Below are positions 1 to 7,856 of a DNA stretch of 37,598 nt, in pieces. How positions within the stretch are numbered: position 1 is the first letter of the stretch; every line of letters starts with the position of its first letter. The notes below the pieces were generated by a model. That model saw only the letters and a program-made list of their open reading frames with translations. It had not been told where the DNA came from and searched no databases. The stretch is from a virus: positions 1-37,598 of IMG/VR virus record IMGVR_UViG_3300017824_000026, one strand, 5' to 3'. A program made the position numbers and the translations under genes.

Positions 1-603
1 CAAAGACTTACCAACACCAGTACCAGCAAGAACAATGTTCAATGTTTTGCGTGATAAACCACCCTTTGTGATCTTATTGAATAGATCTAGATCGAATGGA
101 ATCTTTTCTTCAACACGATGATAAAACTCATAACGACTTTCAAAGTCATTGATGTAATCGTGACCAACATGATTGTCAAATGATACGCCCAACGCTTCAC
201 TCAGAATAGTTGGGATGGCATCTTGTTGGTATGTTTTATTTCTACCATCAATAATAGAAATAGACTGAAGAATAGCATTGTAGACTGCTTTGTCTTTACA
301 AAACTTCTCTGTGGAAGAAACCATCCACTCTTCACTGGTAGGTTTTACATAGTTTAGATTGTCAATAAACGTGCCAATCTCAGCTACTTCTTTATCATTC
401 AGATCCTTACGGTTTCCGATTTCAATAGACAGTATCTCTTTGGTCAATGGTTTATTATATTTCTCAAAGAACTTAACGATTTCTTCTGATAATACTTGTT
501 CCTTTCTATCAGTAAAGTATTCTGGTTTAATGAATGGTATTACTTTCCTGCAATACGTCTCATCCTCAATCAAATTACTTAAAATCGTTTGTTCTATTCT
601 CAT
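1..603 (-). CDS. 41: gp41 DnaB-like replicative helicase (5' part; runs off the window)
   Basis: The reading frame starts at ATG 603 and stays open to the window edge, giving the first 201 residues. It reads MRIEQTILSNLIEDE at the start and ends in the Walker A segment LAGTGVGKSL, preceded by DLFNKITKGGLSRKTLN. This matches the T4 gp41 arrangement, where the N-terminal domain is followed by the RecA-like ATPase core. gp41 is the hexameric 5'-3' helicase of the T4 replisome and partner of primase gp61. The start overlaps the stop of the upstream 92-aa gene as ATGA, so translation is probably coupled. The order uvsX, small gene, 41 is that of T4. The C-terminal half, with Walker B and the DNA-binding loops, lies outside the window. 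Confidence 0.95.
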   Translation of the reverse strand, partial: MRIEQTILSNLIEDETYCRKVIPFIKPEYFTDRKEQVLSEEIVKFFEKYNKPLTKEILSIEIGNRKDLNDKEVAEIGTFIDNLNYVKPTSEEWMVSSTEKFCKDKAVYNAILQSISIIDGRNKTYQQDAIPTILSEALGVSFDNHVGHDYINDFESRYEFYHRVEEKIPFDLDLFNKITKGGLSRKTLNIVLAGTGVGKSL

Positions 604-878
604 TCAGTCCCACCAGTATATGTCAAATTGTTTTGCATCAAGCCACCATTGAGTAGTTCGACTAGAATGTCACCAATGTAATTCCTGAAGTCCTGATTGT
701 TGGTGTCTTCATTAGTTGGATTGTGGTGAACATCATAGTCAAACTTTACTCGGAGAACGTCTGCATCTTCAATGAGACGAACTCCACCGTAAGTATAGAT
801 TATACCACAATATGGTTCCAATGTCAACTCAACGACATCGAAACCATTTATCTGGTCATCACGAACTCGGTAAGTCAT
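600..878 (-). CDS. Small protein in the T4 gene 40 position
   Basis: A 92-aa acidic protein lying between uvsX and 41, overlapping the uvsX end by 20 nt and the 41 start by 4 nt. In T4 this slot is gene 40, a head-vertex assembly chaperone. The C-terminal segment FRNYIGDILVELLNGGL is helical and hydrophobic, and the N-terminal part (VVELTLEPYCGIIY) looks like beta strands. There is no signal peptide or catalytic motif. The gp40 assignment rests on position and size, because I could not confirm sequence similarity by eye. The ribosome-binding site is weak, so it is probably translated by coupling from uvsX. Confidence 0.6.
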   Translation of the reverse strand: MTYRVRDDQINGFDVVELTLEPYCGIIYTYGGVRLIEDADVLRVKFDYDVHHNPTNEDTNNQDFRNYIGDILVELLNGGLMQNNLTYTGGTE

Positions 879-1944
879 CTAACACATCCAGTGCTTCGAT
901 CTGTTCAGAAATATCTTCATCCTTGATAATCTGACTTGTAGCGATAGCATACTTGTCTTTGACAAAGGTGTAAAAACTCTTTTGTGCGATAATAGGCATC
1001 CAGAATTCTTTAGTGTCTGTATCTTTGATGCGATACTTTTTATCTTCCACTTCTCCAGTTTCTACATCCACCTTTGAGTACCAGCCATTAGATGGTTTAA
1101 CTACATGACCTGACTCAATAGCCAGATCAAGGAGACCAGACCACTTAGATATACCCCCATCAAACCGAACACTAACAGGAATCTTCGACTTCTCACGTAC
1201 ATAGCGAGATTTTTCAACGTTGATGATAAAGTTATAACCGACAATGTCTGCTCCTTCTTTGTCTTGCTGACGACCAAGAATAAAAATGTTGTCAGCTGAA
1301 TAATATGAACCAGTACCACCACCAACAATATCTTTCGGGAACAAACCGATTTCTTTGTATGTGTGGTTAACTACTACCATTGGAATGTCTTTCAGAGACA
1401 GATGTGGCGTGACCATACGGAACAGAGACTTCATCTGTTTCGCACGAGACATATCTGCAACTGCTTTAGCATTCATGGCATCTTCTACTTCTTTCTTTGA
1501 AGCCAAGTTACCAATAGAGTCAATAACAATAATGACATGTTCACCACGCTCAATCTGATCCATCTGTTGCATGATGTCGAACTTCAGTTGTTCTACATCG
1601 GTAATAGGAGTATGAAGAACACGAGAGGTATCAATACCGAATGAGTCAAAATAAGACTGTGGAGTACCAAACTCGCTATCGTAGAATAAAAGAACAGCAT
1701 CTTCATATTTGTCCAGATAAGATTTTGCCATCAGTAGACTGAAGGCAGTTTTGAAGTGTTTGGATGGTCCAGCCCACATAGTAAGACCTGGAGTAAGACC
1801 ACCATCAAAACGACCAGACAACGCAACGTTGATGATCGGAATTGAAGTAGGAATCATATCCTTCTTCGTGAAGAACTTACTGTCCTTCAGAATAGCAGTA
1901 TCCTTAATGGTGCTATTCTTTTTAAGTTTCTCAAGAATACTCAT
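859..1944 (-). CDS. uvsX: UvsX RecA-like recombinase
   Basis: A 361-aa strand-exchange protein that polymerises on ssDNA and drives recombination-dependent replication with UvsY and UvsW. The P-loop reads AGPSKHFKTAFS, the UvsX-specific Walker A variant (T4 has GPSKSFKS). Walker B lies in HVIIVIDSIGNLASKKE, and VVVNHTYKEIG is the following conserved strand. I chose the ATG at 1944 (MSILEKLKKNS) over an in-frame ATG five codons upstream, because 1944 forms a TAATG overlap with the thioredoxin stop, the junction type used throughout this genome. The C-terminus is acidic (EDISEQIEALDVLDDLPSS), as in T4 UvsX. The gene is probably co-transcribed from the promoter upstream of thioredoxin. Confidence 0.97.
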   Translation of the reverse strand: MSILEKLKKNSTIKDTAILKDSKFFTKKDMIPTSIPIINVALSGRFDGGLTPGLTMWAGPSKHFKTAFSLLMAKSYLDKYEDAVLLFYDSEFGTPQSYFDSFGIDTSRVLHTPITDVEQLKFDIMQQMDQIERGEHVIIVIDSIGNLASKKEVEDAMNAKAVADMSRAKQMKSLFRMVTPHLSLKDIPMVVVNHTYKEIGLFPKDIVGGGTGSYYSADNIFILGRQQDKEGADIVGYNFIINVEKSRYVREKSKIPVSVRFDGGISKWSGLLDLAIESGHVVKPSNGWYSKVDVETGEVEDKKYRIKDTDTKEFWMPIIAQKSFYTFVKDKYAIATSQIIKDEDISEQIEALDVLDDLPSS

Positions 1945-2189
1945 TATCCAACCATCCATTTCTGTAGTTCGCCAGCAGGTAATGCGCCTGTCTGTCGTTT
2001 CATCTCTGTGCCATCTTCTGATACCATGATAAGAGTTGGAACACTACGCACACCATACTTGATGGCAGTTTCGTTGTTCGTATCAATATCAATATTCTCG
2101 ATATCTGGAAGATCGCCCATTCCTTCTAGGGTCGCACTCAACGCTTTGCATGGACCACACCAATCAGCATAAAATTTTAATACACGCAT
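1944..2189 (-). CDS. Thioredoxin-like protein
   Basis: An 81-aa thioredoxin fold with the active site WCGPC at residues 10-14 and the cis-proline segment VRSVPTLIM. It is shorter than bacterial TrxA (about 105 aa) because the first beta strand and helix are trimmed. That makes it closer to the minimal phage thioredoxin/glutaredoxin class that reduces ribonucleotide reductase. No nrd gene lies in the window, so the partner is unknown. A strong AAGGAG site precedes ATG 2189 and a TTGTCT-N17-TATACT promoter lies just upstream. The stop overlaps the uvsX start, placing redox and recombination functions in one operon. Confidence 0.93.
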   Translation of the reverse strand: MRVLKFYADWCGPCKALSATLEGMGDLPDIENIDIDTNNETAIKYGVRSVPTLIMVSEDGTEMKRQTGALPAGELQKWMVG

Positions 2190-2214
2190 TTACTTCTCCT
2201 TATTAATACATATT

Positions 2215-2243
2215 AGTATACAGCATAAAACACTACAAGACAA
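2215..2243 (-). promoter_or_regulatory. Sigma70-type promoter of the thioredoxin-uvsX operon
   Basis: On the minus strand TTGTCT (2238-2243) is followed by a 17-nt spacer and TATACT (2215-2220). It sits between the end of the oxygenase gene and the thioredoxin start, about 26 nt before the ATG. It belongs to the family of 17-bp-spacer promoters in this window. Confidence 0.75.
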
Positions 2244-2244
2244 G

Positions 2245-2808
2245 TTAGACATTTGGTCCAACAAACCATCCTACTAATGCTTTTCGTGTACCCTTAGTGA
2301 CTGGCTCAACTTCGTGCAATAAATCTGCGTCAAATAGAGCAATAGTCCCTTTAGTTTTTTTCACACTTCGTTTCTCAGGACAGAAGATAGAAAGATCTCC
2401 ACCCTCATAATCCTCTTCGTCTGATAGTTGAATTGTGAAAGAAAGTTTCCTACGATATCCACCCATAAAATCTTTATCATCGTAATGTGCTTTGTAGTGC
2501 CCATTCTCTTCTGAATTGTAGATTGAATACTGTAGAGGTTCAATAAAGTATAATTGTTTACCAAACCCTGACATGTTAGCAGGAACGACAAAGTTAGCAA
2601 GTTTTTCATATAACCATCGTGTGTCTTCATTTGCATGTAGCCATTTGATGTCAGAAGAACGATATACTTCTTCATTATCACCCTGCACTGCTCCACCCTG
2701 CTCCAGTTCAAATGCCTCAGCATTCTTTTCTAGTCGTGCGATATCTTCGTCATTTAGAAAATTATCAAGCACCTTCACCGACATATAATTTTGTAATAGC
2801 CAATACAT
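2245..2808 (-). CDS. 2-oxoglutarate/Fe(II)-dependent oxygenase (prolyl-4-hydroxylase-like)
   Basis: A 187-aa single-domain dioxygenase. The iron triad is visible as H108-Y-D110 (KAHYDDKDF) and H165 (DADLLHEVEPV), with R175 (KGTRKALVGWF) positioned to bind 2-oxoglutarate. The GGDLSIF segment is typical of the double-stranded beta helix in P4Hc proteins. Such genes are common in marine T4-like phages, but the substrate (protein, nucleic acid or lipid) is not known. It starts at ATG 2808 in a TAATG overlap with the DNA polymerase stop, so it is translated after gp43. It needs host 2-oxoglutarate and iron. Confidence 0.9.
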   Translation of the reverse strand: MYWLLQNYMSVKVLDNFLNDEDIARLEKNAEAFELEQGGAVQGDNEEVYRSSDIKWLHANEDTRWLYEKLANFVVPANMSGFGKQLYFIEPLQYSIYNSEENGHYKAHYDDKDFMGGYRRKLSFTIQLSDEEDYEGGDLSIFCPEKRSVKKTKGTIALFDADLLHEVEPVTKGTRKALVGWFVGPNV

Positions 2809-5312
2809 TATCCGAAAAACTCCTCTAGGTTAGCTTCCTCTTGCGCTCTCCACCCAAGAGGTTCAATAACAATTTGAATAGCATCAATGAATGTTTTTTC
2901 AAACTGTTTGTCATAGTCTATGTATGAGGTAAGTTCAAACTCTTTGGGGAGTTCAGAAGGAAACGCAATAATATCCTCCTGAAAAGGGTTTGGCTTTTTA
3001 ACATACACAAATTTAATTTTATCACCAGAACGAATTGGTTGATACTTATTTTCTAGACCAATTCTCTTAACGTGATGGTTGAACAATAACGCACCCCTAA
3101 TATGGATAGGAGTACCCTTTGTGTAAATTGGAGAACCTGAATACTTCTTAATGTCTCCAACAGAACGAGGGAAAGCAATCGCATCTACTGGCAATTTCAA
3201 AAATTGCTGTCGGAAAGAATCCACAAAGTCATGTAACTTAGATTTATCTCCGCTCAAAATAACTGGGATAGCATCACGCAACTTATCACGAATAACTGCT
3301 GGAGTGGATGACTTAACCATCTCCAAACCCATAACCTTTACTTTTGGTTTTGCATACTGCACACCCTCAGAGTTATGGACGTTCATAACATAACGTTTCT
3401 TGGCAGTCCAGATAGCTGTGTCAGCCAAAACTTCTCGCTTCATAACCATCTTCTGCGAATACGCATTCATGTATTCAGCTAGTTCCTGATAGCCAGAATC
3501 AATAAATGGCTGGAAGATATCTTCGCAGATCTTGTCCATGTATTTGATCTTGTCCTCAGTACTTTTCTCAGGACAAACTTTTTCGATCAATGATTCGAGA
3601 GTAAGATAGATTGAGTCAGTGTCAATCGCAATCACAAAGTCTTGACCCTCAGTCTTAAGTGTCTTATTCATGAATGCGTTTAATTTGTTTGCCATCCAAC
3701 GAATGGATAACTGACCAGAAGTCGTAATACCTTCAGCCATACGCAGATCAAAGTAGCGGAAGTATTGGTTACCCATCGCACCATAAGCAGAGTTCAACGC
3801 AATCTTCATAGCCATCTGCAGGTTATTCAAACGAGAGATTTCTTTGAGTAGTTGAACCTTACTTTTATCGTGCTGATATTCCTGTTCGACTTTCAACATC
3901 TGTTTCTTGAATTTCGAACGGTTCACATACATCTGGTTCATCAACTCAGGCATGAATCCTTGAAACTCTTTCGTGTAGCACCAACCATTGGCAGTCAACG
4001 ATAAGTCTCTGCGATGGGCATATGATGTATCAACTTCACGGTTCAATAACTTATCCACAGTACATGAAATCTTCTCGCTAGTCAGAGTCTCTGGCGAGAT
4101 GTTGTACTGCATAATCAAGTGAGGATACAGAGAGTTCAAGTCAAAAGAAGCAACCCAGTTATGTTTACCGACCAATGGATCTTTAACATACGCACCTTCG
4201 AACTGAGCATCTTTATGTGAGTCGCTCTTTTGAGGGATAACAATATTCTTCTTACGTAGGTGGTTGTAGATGATAGTGTCCCACATACGAACCTGAGAGA
4301 AAACATCTTCATAATTGATGCCAGCGTTGTACGCCATCGTAAGATGAAGTTCAATCAGACGCATCTTATCTTCTAGTTGATCAACCAACTCTACGTCACG
4401 AATGTTATAGTCAACAAACTTGTCCCAGTGTTGGGTGTAGAATTCTTTGAACGTAGATCCAGGATTCTGTAGTTTGTTAGAGCCAAGTTCCTGTTCAGCG
4501 ATGTAATCCAGTCGATAGGATTCTTGCTTTGAGTATGTATACTTTTGATACAGCTGGAGATAATCTAGCTGAGCAATACCCATAATTGTGTAGTGGATTT
4601 CTTCACTACCTTTAATGAAAGTCTTACGCTCATTGATATAACCCCATGGTGAGAATTTCTTAGAGAACGATTCACCAAGTTCACGATCAACCCTGCGGAC
4701 AAGGTAAGGAACGTCAAAGAAGTCAGTATTCCAACCAGTGATAATGTCTGGATAGTTTTCCTGCCACCAGATCATGAATTCCTTGAGCATTGATAACTCA
4801 GAAGTGAATGCACGATAATCTACATTATCACGATTGTTGTTATGCAAATCACCAGTTGGAGAGTAACCAAACGTAGTTACATTCTTAGTGGCAAGATCCT
4901 TAACTGTGATCAGAAGAACTTCTTCGTTAGCAGATTTAATATCAGGGAAACCATGTTCAGTTGAAGTTTCAATATCGATAGTGAACACTTTGATGTGATC
5001 CATATCAAATCGAATTTCCTCTGGATAGTTATCGCTGATATACTGATACGCATAGTTAGTTTGACCATAGATGTCAAACCCAGACACATCACTATATCGT
5101 TTAACGAAGTCTCGTGTCTCTTTGATAGTTCCAGGACGAACCTCATCAACAATATTATTCTCTAAGGTACGCCACTTAGATGAGACTTGATCTTTTGAGT
5201 TAACATAAAGTGTTGGATAAAAGTCAATCTTACGGCGATACGGTTTGCCGTTTTCATAACCACGAACAAAGATCTTATCGCCAACAGGCTGTACCGAAGT
5301 ATAAAATTCCAT
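2808..5312 (-). CDS. 43: gp43 family-B DNA polymerase
   Basis: An 834-aa replicative polymerase with a 3'-5' proofreading domain. Exonuclease motif I is FTIDIETS (D113, E115), motif II GWNTDFFDVPYL and motif III YNIRDVEL (D306). Polymerase motif A is FDLNSLYPH (391-398), motif B K-IALNSAYG (503-512) and motif C DTDS (564-567), followed by KKRYVMNV. The C-terminus LEEFFG is a hydrophobic clamp-binding tail like that of T4 gp43, which would dock on gp45. I chose ATG 5312 (MEFYTSVQPVGDKI) because it aligns with the T4 N-terminus and forms a TAATG overlap. An in-frame start 14 codons upstream lies inside the preceding gene. No intein or intron is seen, and the length is slightly below T4's. Confidence 0.98.
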   Translation of the reverse strand: MEFYTSVQPVGDKIFVRGYENGKPYRRKIDFYPTLYVNSKDQVSSKWRTLENNIVDEVRPGTIKETRDFVKRYSDVSGFDIYGQTNYAYQYISDNYPEEIRFDMDHIKVFTIDIETSTEHGFPDIKSANEEVLLITVKDLATKNVTTFGYSPTGDLHNNNRDNVDYRAFTSELSMLKEFMIWWQENYPDIITGWNTDFFDVPYLVRRVDRELGESFSKKFSPWGYINERKTFIKGSEEIHYTIMGIAQLDYLQLYQKYTYSKQESYRLDYIAEQELGSNKLQNPGSTFKEFYTQHWDKFVDYNIRDVELVDQLEDKMRLIELHLTMAYNAGINYEDVFSQVRMWDTIIYNHLRKKNIVIPQKSDSHKDAQFEGAYVKDPLVGKHNWVASFDLNSLYPHLIMQYNISPETLTSEKISCTVDKLLNREVDTSYAHRRDLSLTANGWCYTKEFQGFMPELMNQMYVNRSKFKKQMLKVEQEYQHDKSKVQLLKEISRLNNLQMAMKIALNSAYGAMGNQYFRYFDLRMAEGITTSGQLSIRWMANKLNAFMNKTLKTEGQDFVIAIDTDSIYLTLESLIEKVCPEKSTEDKIKYMDKICEDIFQPFIDSGYQELAEYMNAYSQKMVMKREVLADTAIWTAKKRYVMNVHNSEGVQYAKPKVKVMGLEMVKSSTPAVIRDKLRDAIPVILSGDKSKLHDFVDSFRQQFLKLPVDAIAFPRSVGDIKKYSGSPIYTKGTPIHIRGALLFNHHVKRIGLENKYQPIRSGDKIKFVYVKKPNPFQEDIIAFPSELPKEFELTSYIDYDKQFEKTFIDAIQIVIEPLGWRAQEEANLEEFFG

Positions 5313-5884
5313 TAAGCAGTCCCATACATTAACATCATAGCATCCAAAGCGCAATCGTGCACAGGATGGTGTTTGATCACATCTTCACGTAGAAAGGTAG
5401 GATGATCAACATTACAATAACCATTAGTTGATCCAGTGAAGCAATCAATAGCTGTTCTCACGTCACGCCACTTATTATACGGCATAATTGGTTGCAAGCC
5501 AAGTTTATTTGTAAGACTATCAATAGACATCTGATCAAGAGATCCCCTAGCCCAGATCGTATGTTCATGGTTAGGATCATACTTATCTACATATCGTTGT
5601 AGAATTTCCACGGCTAGTTCGGCAGGGATATCTTCATCTTTGTTCGAATCAAAAGAAACTGCACGAGCATATTGGTGTTGATCTTTCCACCAATTTAAAG
5701 TATCTTTTGATACTGTTCGATCGAGTCTCTGTATCTGATCTTTAGCATTTAACTTAACAAAGCAGGCATCGTCCAATAATTTTTGGTAGTCTGGTTGCTC
5801 TGCTGGGTCAAAGTAAATAATTGCCGCAGACAGAATTACTGTAGTCGATTCAGTAGACAGAGTCTCAACATCGAACATGAACAT
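5312..5884 (-). CDS. dexA: DexA-like 3'-5' exonuclease (DEDDh family)
   Basis: A 190-aa RNase H-fold exonuclease. The first acidic pair is in MFDVETLSTES (D and E near residues 5-7), a middle aspartate is in ARGSLDQMSID, and HDCALDAMML near the C-terminus supplies the DEDDh histidine and last aspartate. WARGSLDQ and NKWRDVRTAIDCF resemble the T4 DexA/exodeoxyribonuclease VIII-like group. It probably degrades DNA or RNA 3' ends to recycle host nucleotides. GAGGGA precedes ATG 5884, and a second ATG two codons in is equally possible. The stop overlaps the polymerase start. The name rests on motifs and neighbourhood rather than full alignment. Confidence 0.75.
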   Translation of the reverse strand: MFMFDVETLSTESTTVILSAAIIYFDPAEQPDYQKLLDDACFVKLNAKDQIQRLDRTVSKDTLNWWKDQHQYARAVSFDSNKDEDIPAELAVEILQRYVDKYDPNHEHTIWARGSLDQMSIDSLTNKLGLQPIMPYNKWRDVRTAIDCFTGSTNGYCNVDHPTFLREDVIKHHPVHDCALDAMMLMYGTA

Positions 5885-5887
5885 ATA

Positions 5888-6037
5888 TTATCCCTCATCC
5901 TTTAGGAATTCTTTGATAAAGCGCATCACTTGAAAGTATTTTTGAAATACCATCTCCTGATCGCCATCGGATGGGTGTTGAGTTTCAACAACAAACCCAT
6001 TTGATACTGCACGTACCACAATTGTTTTAGTTTCCAT
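5888..6037 (-). CDS. Small hypothetical protein, 49 aa
   Basis: A short ORF starting at ATG 6037 (METKTIVVRAVSNGF) and ending in QVMRFIKEFLKDEG. Its start overlaps the upstream gene's stop as TAATG, and its stop lies 4 nt before the exonuclease start. The GAGGGA of its last codons serves as that gene's ribosome-binding site. These couplings support a real gene despite its size. It has an N-terminal beta-hairpin-like half and a basic/aromatic helix (VFQKYFQVMRF). I recognise no family. Confidence 0.75.
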   Translation of the reverse strand: METKTIVVRAVSNGFVVETQHPSDGDQEMVFQKYFQVMRFIKEFLKDEG

Positions 6038-6348
6038 TACATTTCCTTTTTTACATTATTACCATCTTTATCAAGATCATAAACGTTTTGGAGTTTTAAT
6101 TCATTGCTCCATGGTCGAAGATAATCATTATCTTCATCAAACTGCGCAAGCAGTTCTTCTTCACTCAGGATACGCATAGATGAAATTTGTTCACCGATGT
6201 GTTCTTGAGAAAATTCTTCAACATCTTCACAGGTAACACTGTCACCTGCCCATTCTTTTGCTTTTGCATCATCAAAGTCTGCAGGAACTGATACCGCATA
6301 CCGAATACGAAAAGATGAAATAGCATCAACCAGTATGTACTTTTTCAT
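6037..6348 (-). CDS. Hypothetical acidic protein, 103 aa
   Basis: Starts at ATG 6348 (MKKYILVDAISSFRIRYAVSVP), with GGAG seven bases upstream. An in-frame TTG two codons earlier is less likely. The N-terminal 25 residues alternate like beta strands. The rest is strongly acidic and helical (VEEFSQEHIGEQ, EEELLAQFDEDNDYL). It overlaps the upstream gene by 23 nt and the downstream 49-aa gene by TAATG. No signal peptide or enzyme motif is seen. It belongs to a run of small early genes under the promoter at 7012-7040; the function is unknown. Confidence 0.75.
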   Translation of the reverse strand: MKKYILVDAISSFRIRYAVSVPADFDDAKAKEWAGDSVTCEDVEEFSQEHIGEQISSMRILSEEELLAQFDEDNDYLRPWSNELKLQNVYDLDKDGNNVKKEM

Positions 6349-6547
6349 TAACAAACTCCAGATTTGTTTTGATAGTTTTGAAGGTACGTCTACGTTTATC
6401 GAATGTCATCGGCTTCGAGAAGATCGTCATCTTAGGAGAACCATTCTTGATATAACCGACCATTTTATACATACTATCATCTACAAGGTAAACATGATTC
6501 TTTTGATTTGGAGAATCCCATTTGGTAGTTTCTAGTATAAGTTTCAT
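6326..6547 (-). CDS. Hypothetical basic protein, 73 aa
   Basis: Starts at ATG 6547 (MKLILETTKWDSPNQ), which overlaps the upstream stop as ATGA; longer in-frame extensions would run deep into that gene. The protein reads as a series of short beta strands (HVYLVDDSMYKMVGYIKNG) with a basic centre (DKRRRTFKTIKTN), so nucleic-acid binding is conceivable but unproven. It overlaps the next gene by 23 nt. I recognise no family. Confidence 0.72.
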   Translation of the reverse strand: MKLILETTKWDSPNQKNHVYLVDDSMYKMVGYIKNGSPKMTIFSKPMTFDKRRRTFKTIKTNLEFVNEKVHTG

Positions 6548-6987
6548 GCAGCCACCTGCATAGTCTTGAAGTAAGAATATGGCAACCCATGCAGGTAAGA
6601 GAAGTATTCCCAATCTCCACCAGCTTCGCTACCATCCATGATCCAGCGCAGTGCTGTCTCACGATTACCTGCACCCATACAGATAGTATTGACAACATGC
6701 TTTTCGAACGCAGTGATCGCTTCAGCTTGCGCAGCTTTTTCACGTGCAATAACTTCTGTCAACTGCTTATCGAGCGAATCAATTTCAGCTTCCAATTCTT
6801 TGATAGACATAGAACTCATGTCCATAAAACGAGGACGGATGCCATGCACTTCTTTGTACATGTCCCAGATGGTTGTCTCCAAAAGATACCTCTCGAGATC
6901 TTCTGCAGTGTAGACTTCATATGATGCCCAATGCTCCAGATCTTGAGTAAGTCCAGGAATAGTAGCGAGTTTTTCTGTAAGAGTCAT
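6544..6987 (-). CDS. Hypothetical protein with central coiled coil, 147 aa
   Basis: Starts at ATG 6987, chosen because GAGGTG lies six bases upstream; an ATG six codons earlier lacks a good site. Residues around SIKELEAEIDSLDKQLTEVIAREKAAQAE, about 45 of them, form a charged heptad-like helix suggesting a dimeric coiled coil. The last third (GAGNRETALRWIMDGSEAGG) is a compact segment. It is the first gene after the promoter at 7012-7040 and is coupled by ATGA to the next gene. I do not recognise a family. Confidence 0.8.
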   Translation of the reverse strand: MTLTEKLATIPGLTQDLEHWASYEVYTAEDLERYLLETTIWDMYKEVHGIRPRFMDMSSMSIKELEAEIDSLDKQLTEVIAREKAAQAEAITAFEKHVVNTICMGAGNRETALRWIMDGSEAGGDWEYFSYLHGLPYSYFKTMQVAA

Positions 6988-7011
6988 ATCAATCACCTCA
7001 TTCATACATAC

Positions 7012-7040
7012 ATTATACAACAACTATTGAAAAAAGTCAA
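7012..7040 (-). promoter_or_regulatory. Sigma70-type early promoter
   Basis: TTGACT (7035-7040) - 17 nt - TATAAT (7012-7017) on the minus strand. It drives the small-gene run that begins at 6987. The -35 box overlaps the stop codon of the upstream 56-aa gene. Both hexamers are near consensus. Confidence 0.85.
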
Positions 7041-7207
7041 GCACTAATTTCATTGTTAGCGTAGTGCTCATCCATCTCCAGAATCTCTAGTTCTCTGGAG
7101 AGGACAGCCGAATGGCTAGAGTTATTTTTGTACAGGGTTTCAGCGAATGCCCCTAGATCCTGTAGGGTCATTTTTGAGACAGCTTTTGCGAGGGTTTCAT
7201 AGTCCAT
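7037..7207 (-). CDS. Small hypothetical helical protein, 56 aa
   Basis: Starts at ATG 7207 (MDYETLAKAVSKMTLQDLGAF) with an AAGAGA site upstream; an in-frame TTG six codons earlier is less likely. It is predicted all-helical and acidic toward the end (EILEMDEHYANNEISA). The phrase SKMTLQDLGAFAETLY loosely recalls short regulatory-type phage proteins, but I cannot assign a family. It has its own promoter (7237-7265), and its stop lies in the -35 box of the next promoter. Confidence 0.7.
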   Translation of the reverse strand: MDYETLAKAVSKMTLQDLGAFAETLYKNNSSHSAVLSRELEILEMDEHYANNEISA

Positions 7208-7236
7208 AATCAATCTCTTTTTCAAGTTTGTAAGTT

Positions 7237-7265
7237 ATTATACAACACTTTTCTGAAAAAGTCAA
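7237..7265 (-). promoter_or_regulatory. Sigma70-type early promoter
   Basis: TTGACT (7260-7265) - 17 nt - TATAAT (7237-7242) on the minus strand, about 30 nt before the 56-aa gene. The initially transcribed region contains ACAAACTTGAAA, shared with the promoters before 15250 and 16554. Confidence 0.85.
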
Positions 7266-7276
7266 CAACTTTATGC

Positions 7277-7314
7277 AATAAAAATCCCCTGTAAATTCAA
7301 CAACTTACAGGGGA
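7277..7314 (-). terminator. Rho-independent terminator
   Basis: A perfect 10-bp stem (TCCCCTGTAA with TTACAGGGGA, 7285-7294 and 7305-7314) and 10-nt loop, followed on the minus strand by a T-rich tract (7277-7284). It lies just downstream of the Sm-like gene and insulates the next promoter. Confidence 0.88.
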
Positions 7315-7339
7315 GATTCGTGGGGCTAGAAACTGGGGG

Positions 7340-7642
7340 TTAACCCTTCAGGATCCCCTTTGGAGGGACGATGAGACCGCTCCCAAAGATACGATTGTAT
7401 TCATTGAGCATCTCACTAGCTGGAGTAGCCGATGCAGCTACAGCTAGGCGATTGATATCAACCTTTTCTCCTTCAGCATAGGGCATAAATGGTGCGATTC
7501 CAACACCAACTTTACCGTTACCCTGATCTGTCATCATAATTGATGCAGGTTTATCTACAGTGTAATGTGTGTCGGTTTCAGTAATCTGATTACCAATAAC
7601 CTCTTCTCCACTGATCATTTTATATACTTTTACTTCACTCAT
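7340..7642 (-). CDS. Sm-like (LSm) small-barrel protein, copy 1
   Basis: A 100-aa protein starting at ATG 7642 (MSEVKVYKMISGEEVIGN). The pattern is a strand with K-x(4)-GEEVIG, then DTHYTVDKPASIMM, then an APFMPYAE segment and a C-terminal helix (ASEMLNEYNRIFGSG) ending in a strand (LIVPP). It recurs in marine T4-like phages and fits the Sm-like barrel; an Sm-like protein of putative cyanophage origin is known. Such proteins usually form rings and bind RNA, but the RNA targets here are unknown. A second, longer copy lies at 22509-22907. The fold assignment is by pattern recognition only. Confidence 0.6.
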   Translation of the reverse strand: MSEVKVYKMISGEEVIGNQITETDTHYTVDKPASIMMTDQGNGKVGVGIAPFMPYAEGEKVDINRLAVAASATPASEMLNEYNRIFGSGLIVPPKGILKG

Positions 7643-7841
7643 TATAATCTCCAATTAGTTCGATAAATTCAGCAGCATCAGTTGGGTTATAGAAAACTCT
7701 TGTTATCAATGTCCCACTGTATCTGTTTTGTGCCATGATGAGAATTTGTATGTTCTCGTAAATAGAAACGTTCACTAACCACTGACCATGCAGCGTTTGC
7801 GGAAAAACAATCATGTCTGGGGTTATTTGTACGTCATCCAT
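7635..7841 (-). CDS. Hypothetical protein, 68 aa
   Basis: Starts at ATG 7841 (MDDVQITPDMIVFPQ) and overlaps the Sm-like gene by 8 nt. No ribosome-binding site is evident. Only 15 nt separate the ATG from the end of tRNA-Pro, and a CATAAATA-like box (7848-7855) sits just before it. The protein is short and beta-rich (GQWLVNVSIYENIQILIMA, GTLITRVFY) with a C-terminal acidic helix (DAAEFIELIGDYNE). It may be read from processed tRNA-operon RNA. No family is recognised. Confidence 0.6.
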   Translation of the reverse strand: MDDVQITPDMIVFPQTLHGQWLVNVSIYENIQILIMAQNRYSGTLITRVFYNPTDAAEFIELIGDYNE

Positions 7842-7856
7842 AATCAATATTTATGT

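Noticed and set aside
359-652. Plus-strand ORFs across the window (for example 359-652, 15700-16158, 21836-22222, 27701-28024)
   Set aside because: They are mirror frames of well-supported minus-strand genes, with low-complexity or Cys/Phe-rich translations and no ribosome-binding sites.
2808-5312. Intein or intron in gp43, gp17 or gp41, common in T4-like phages
   Set aside because: The polymerase and terminase frames are continuous and of normal length, with all motifs adjacent as expected; gp41 is visible only in part and shows no interruption there.
7848-7855. CATAAATA late-type box before the 68-aa gene
   Set aside because: It is only 7 nt from the ATG, so a transcript would be leaderless; the flanking genes are early and tRNA genes.
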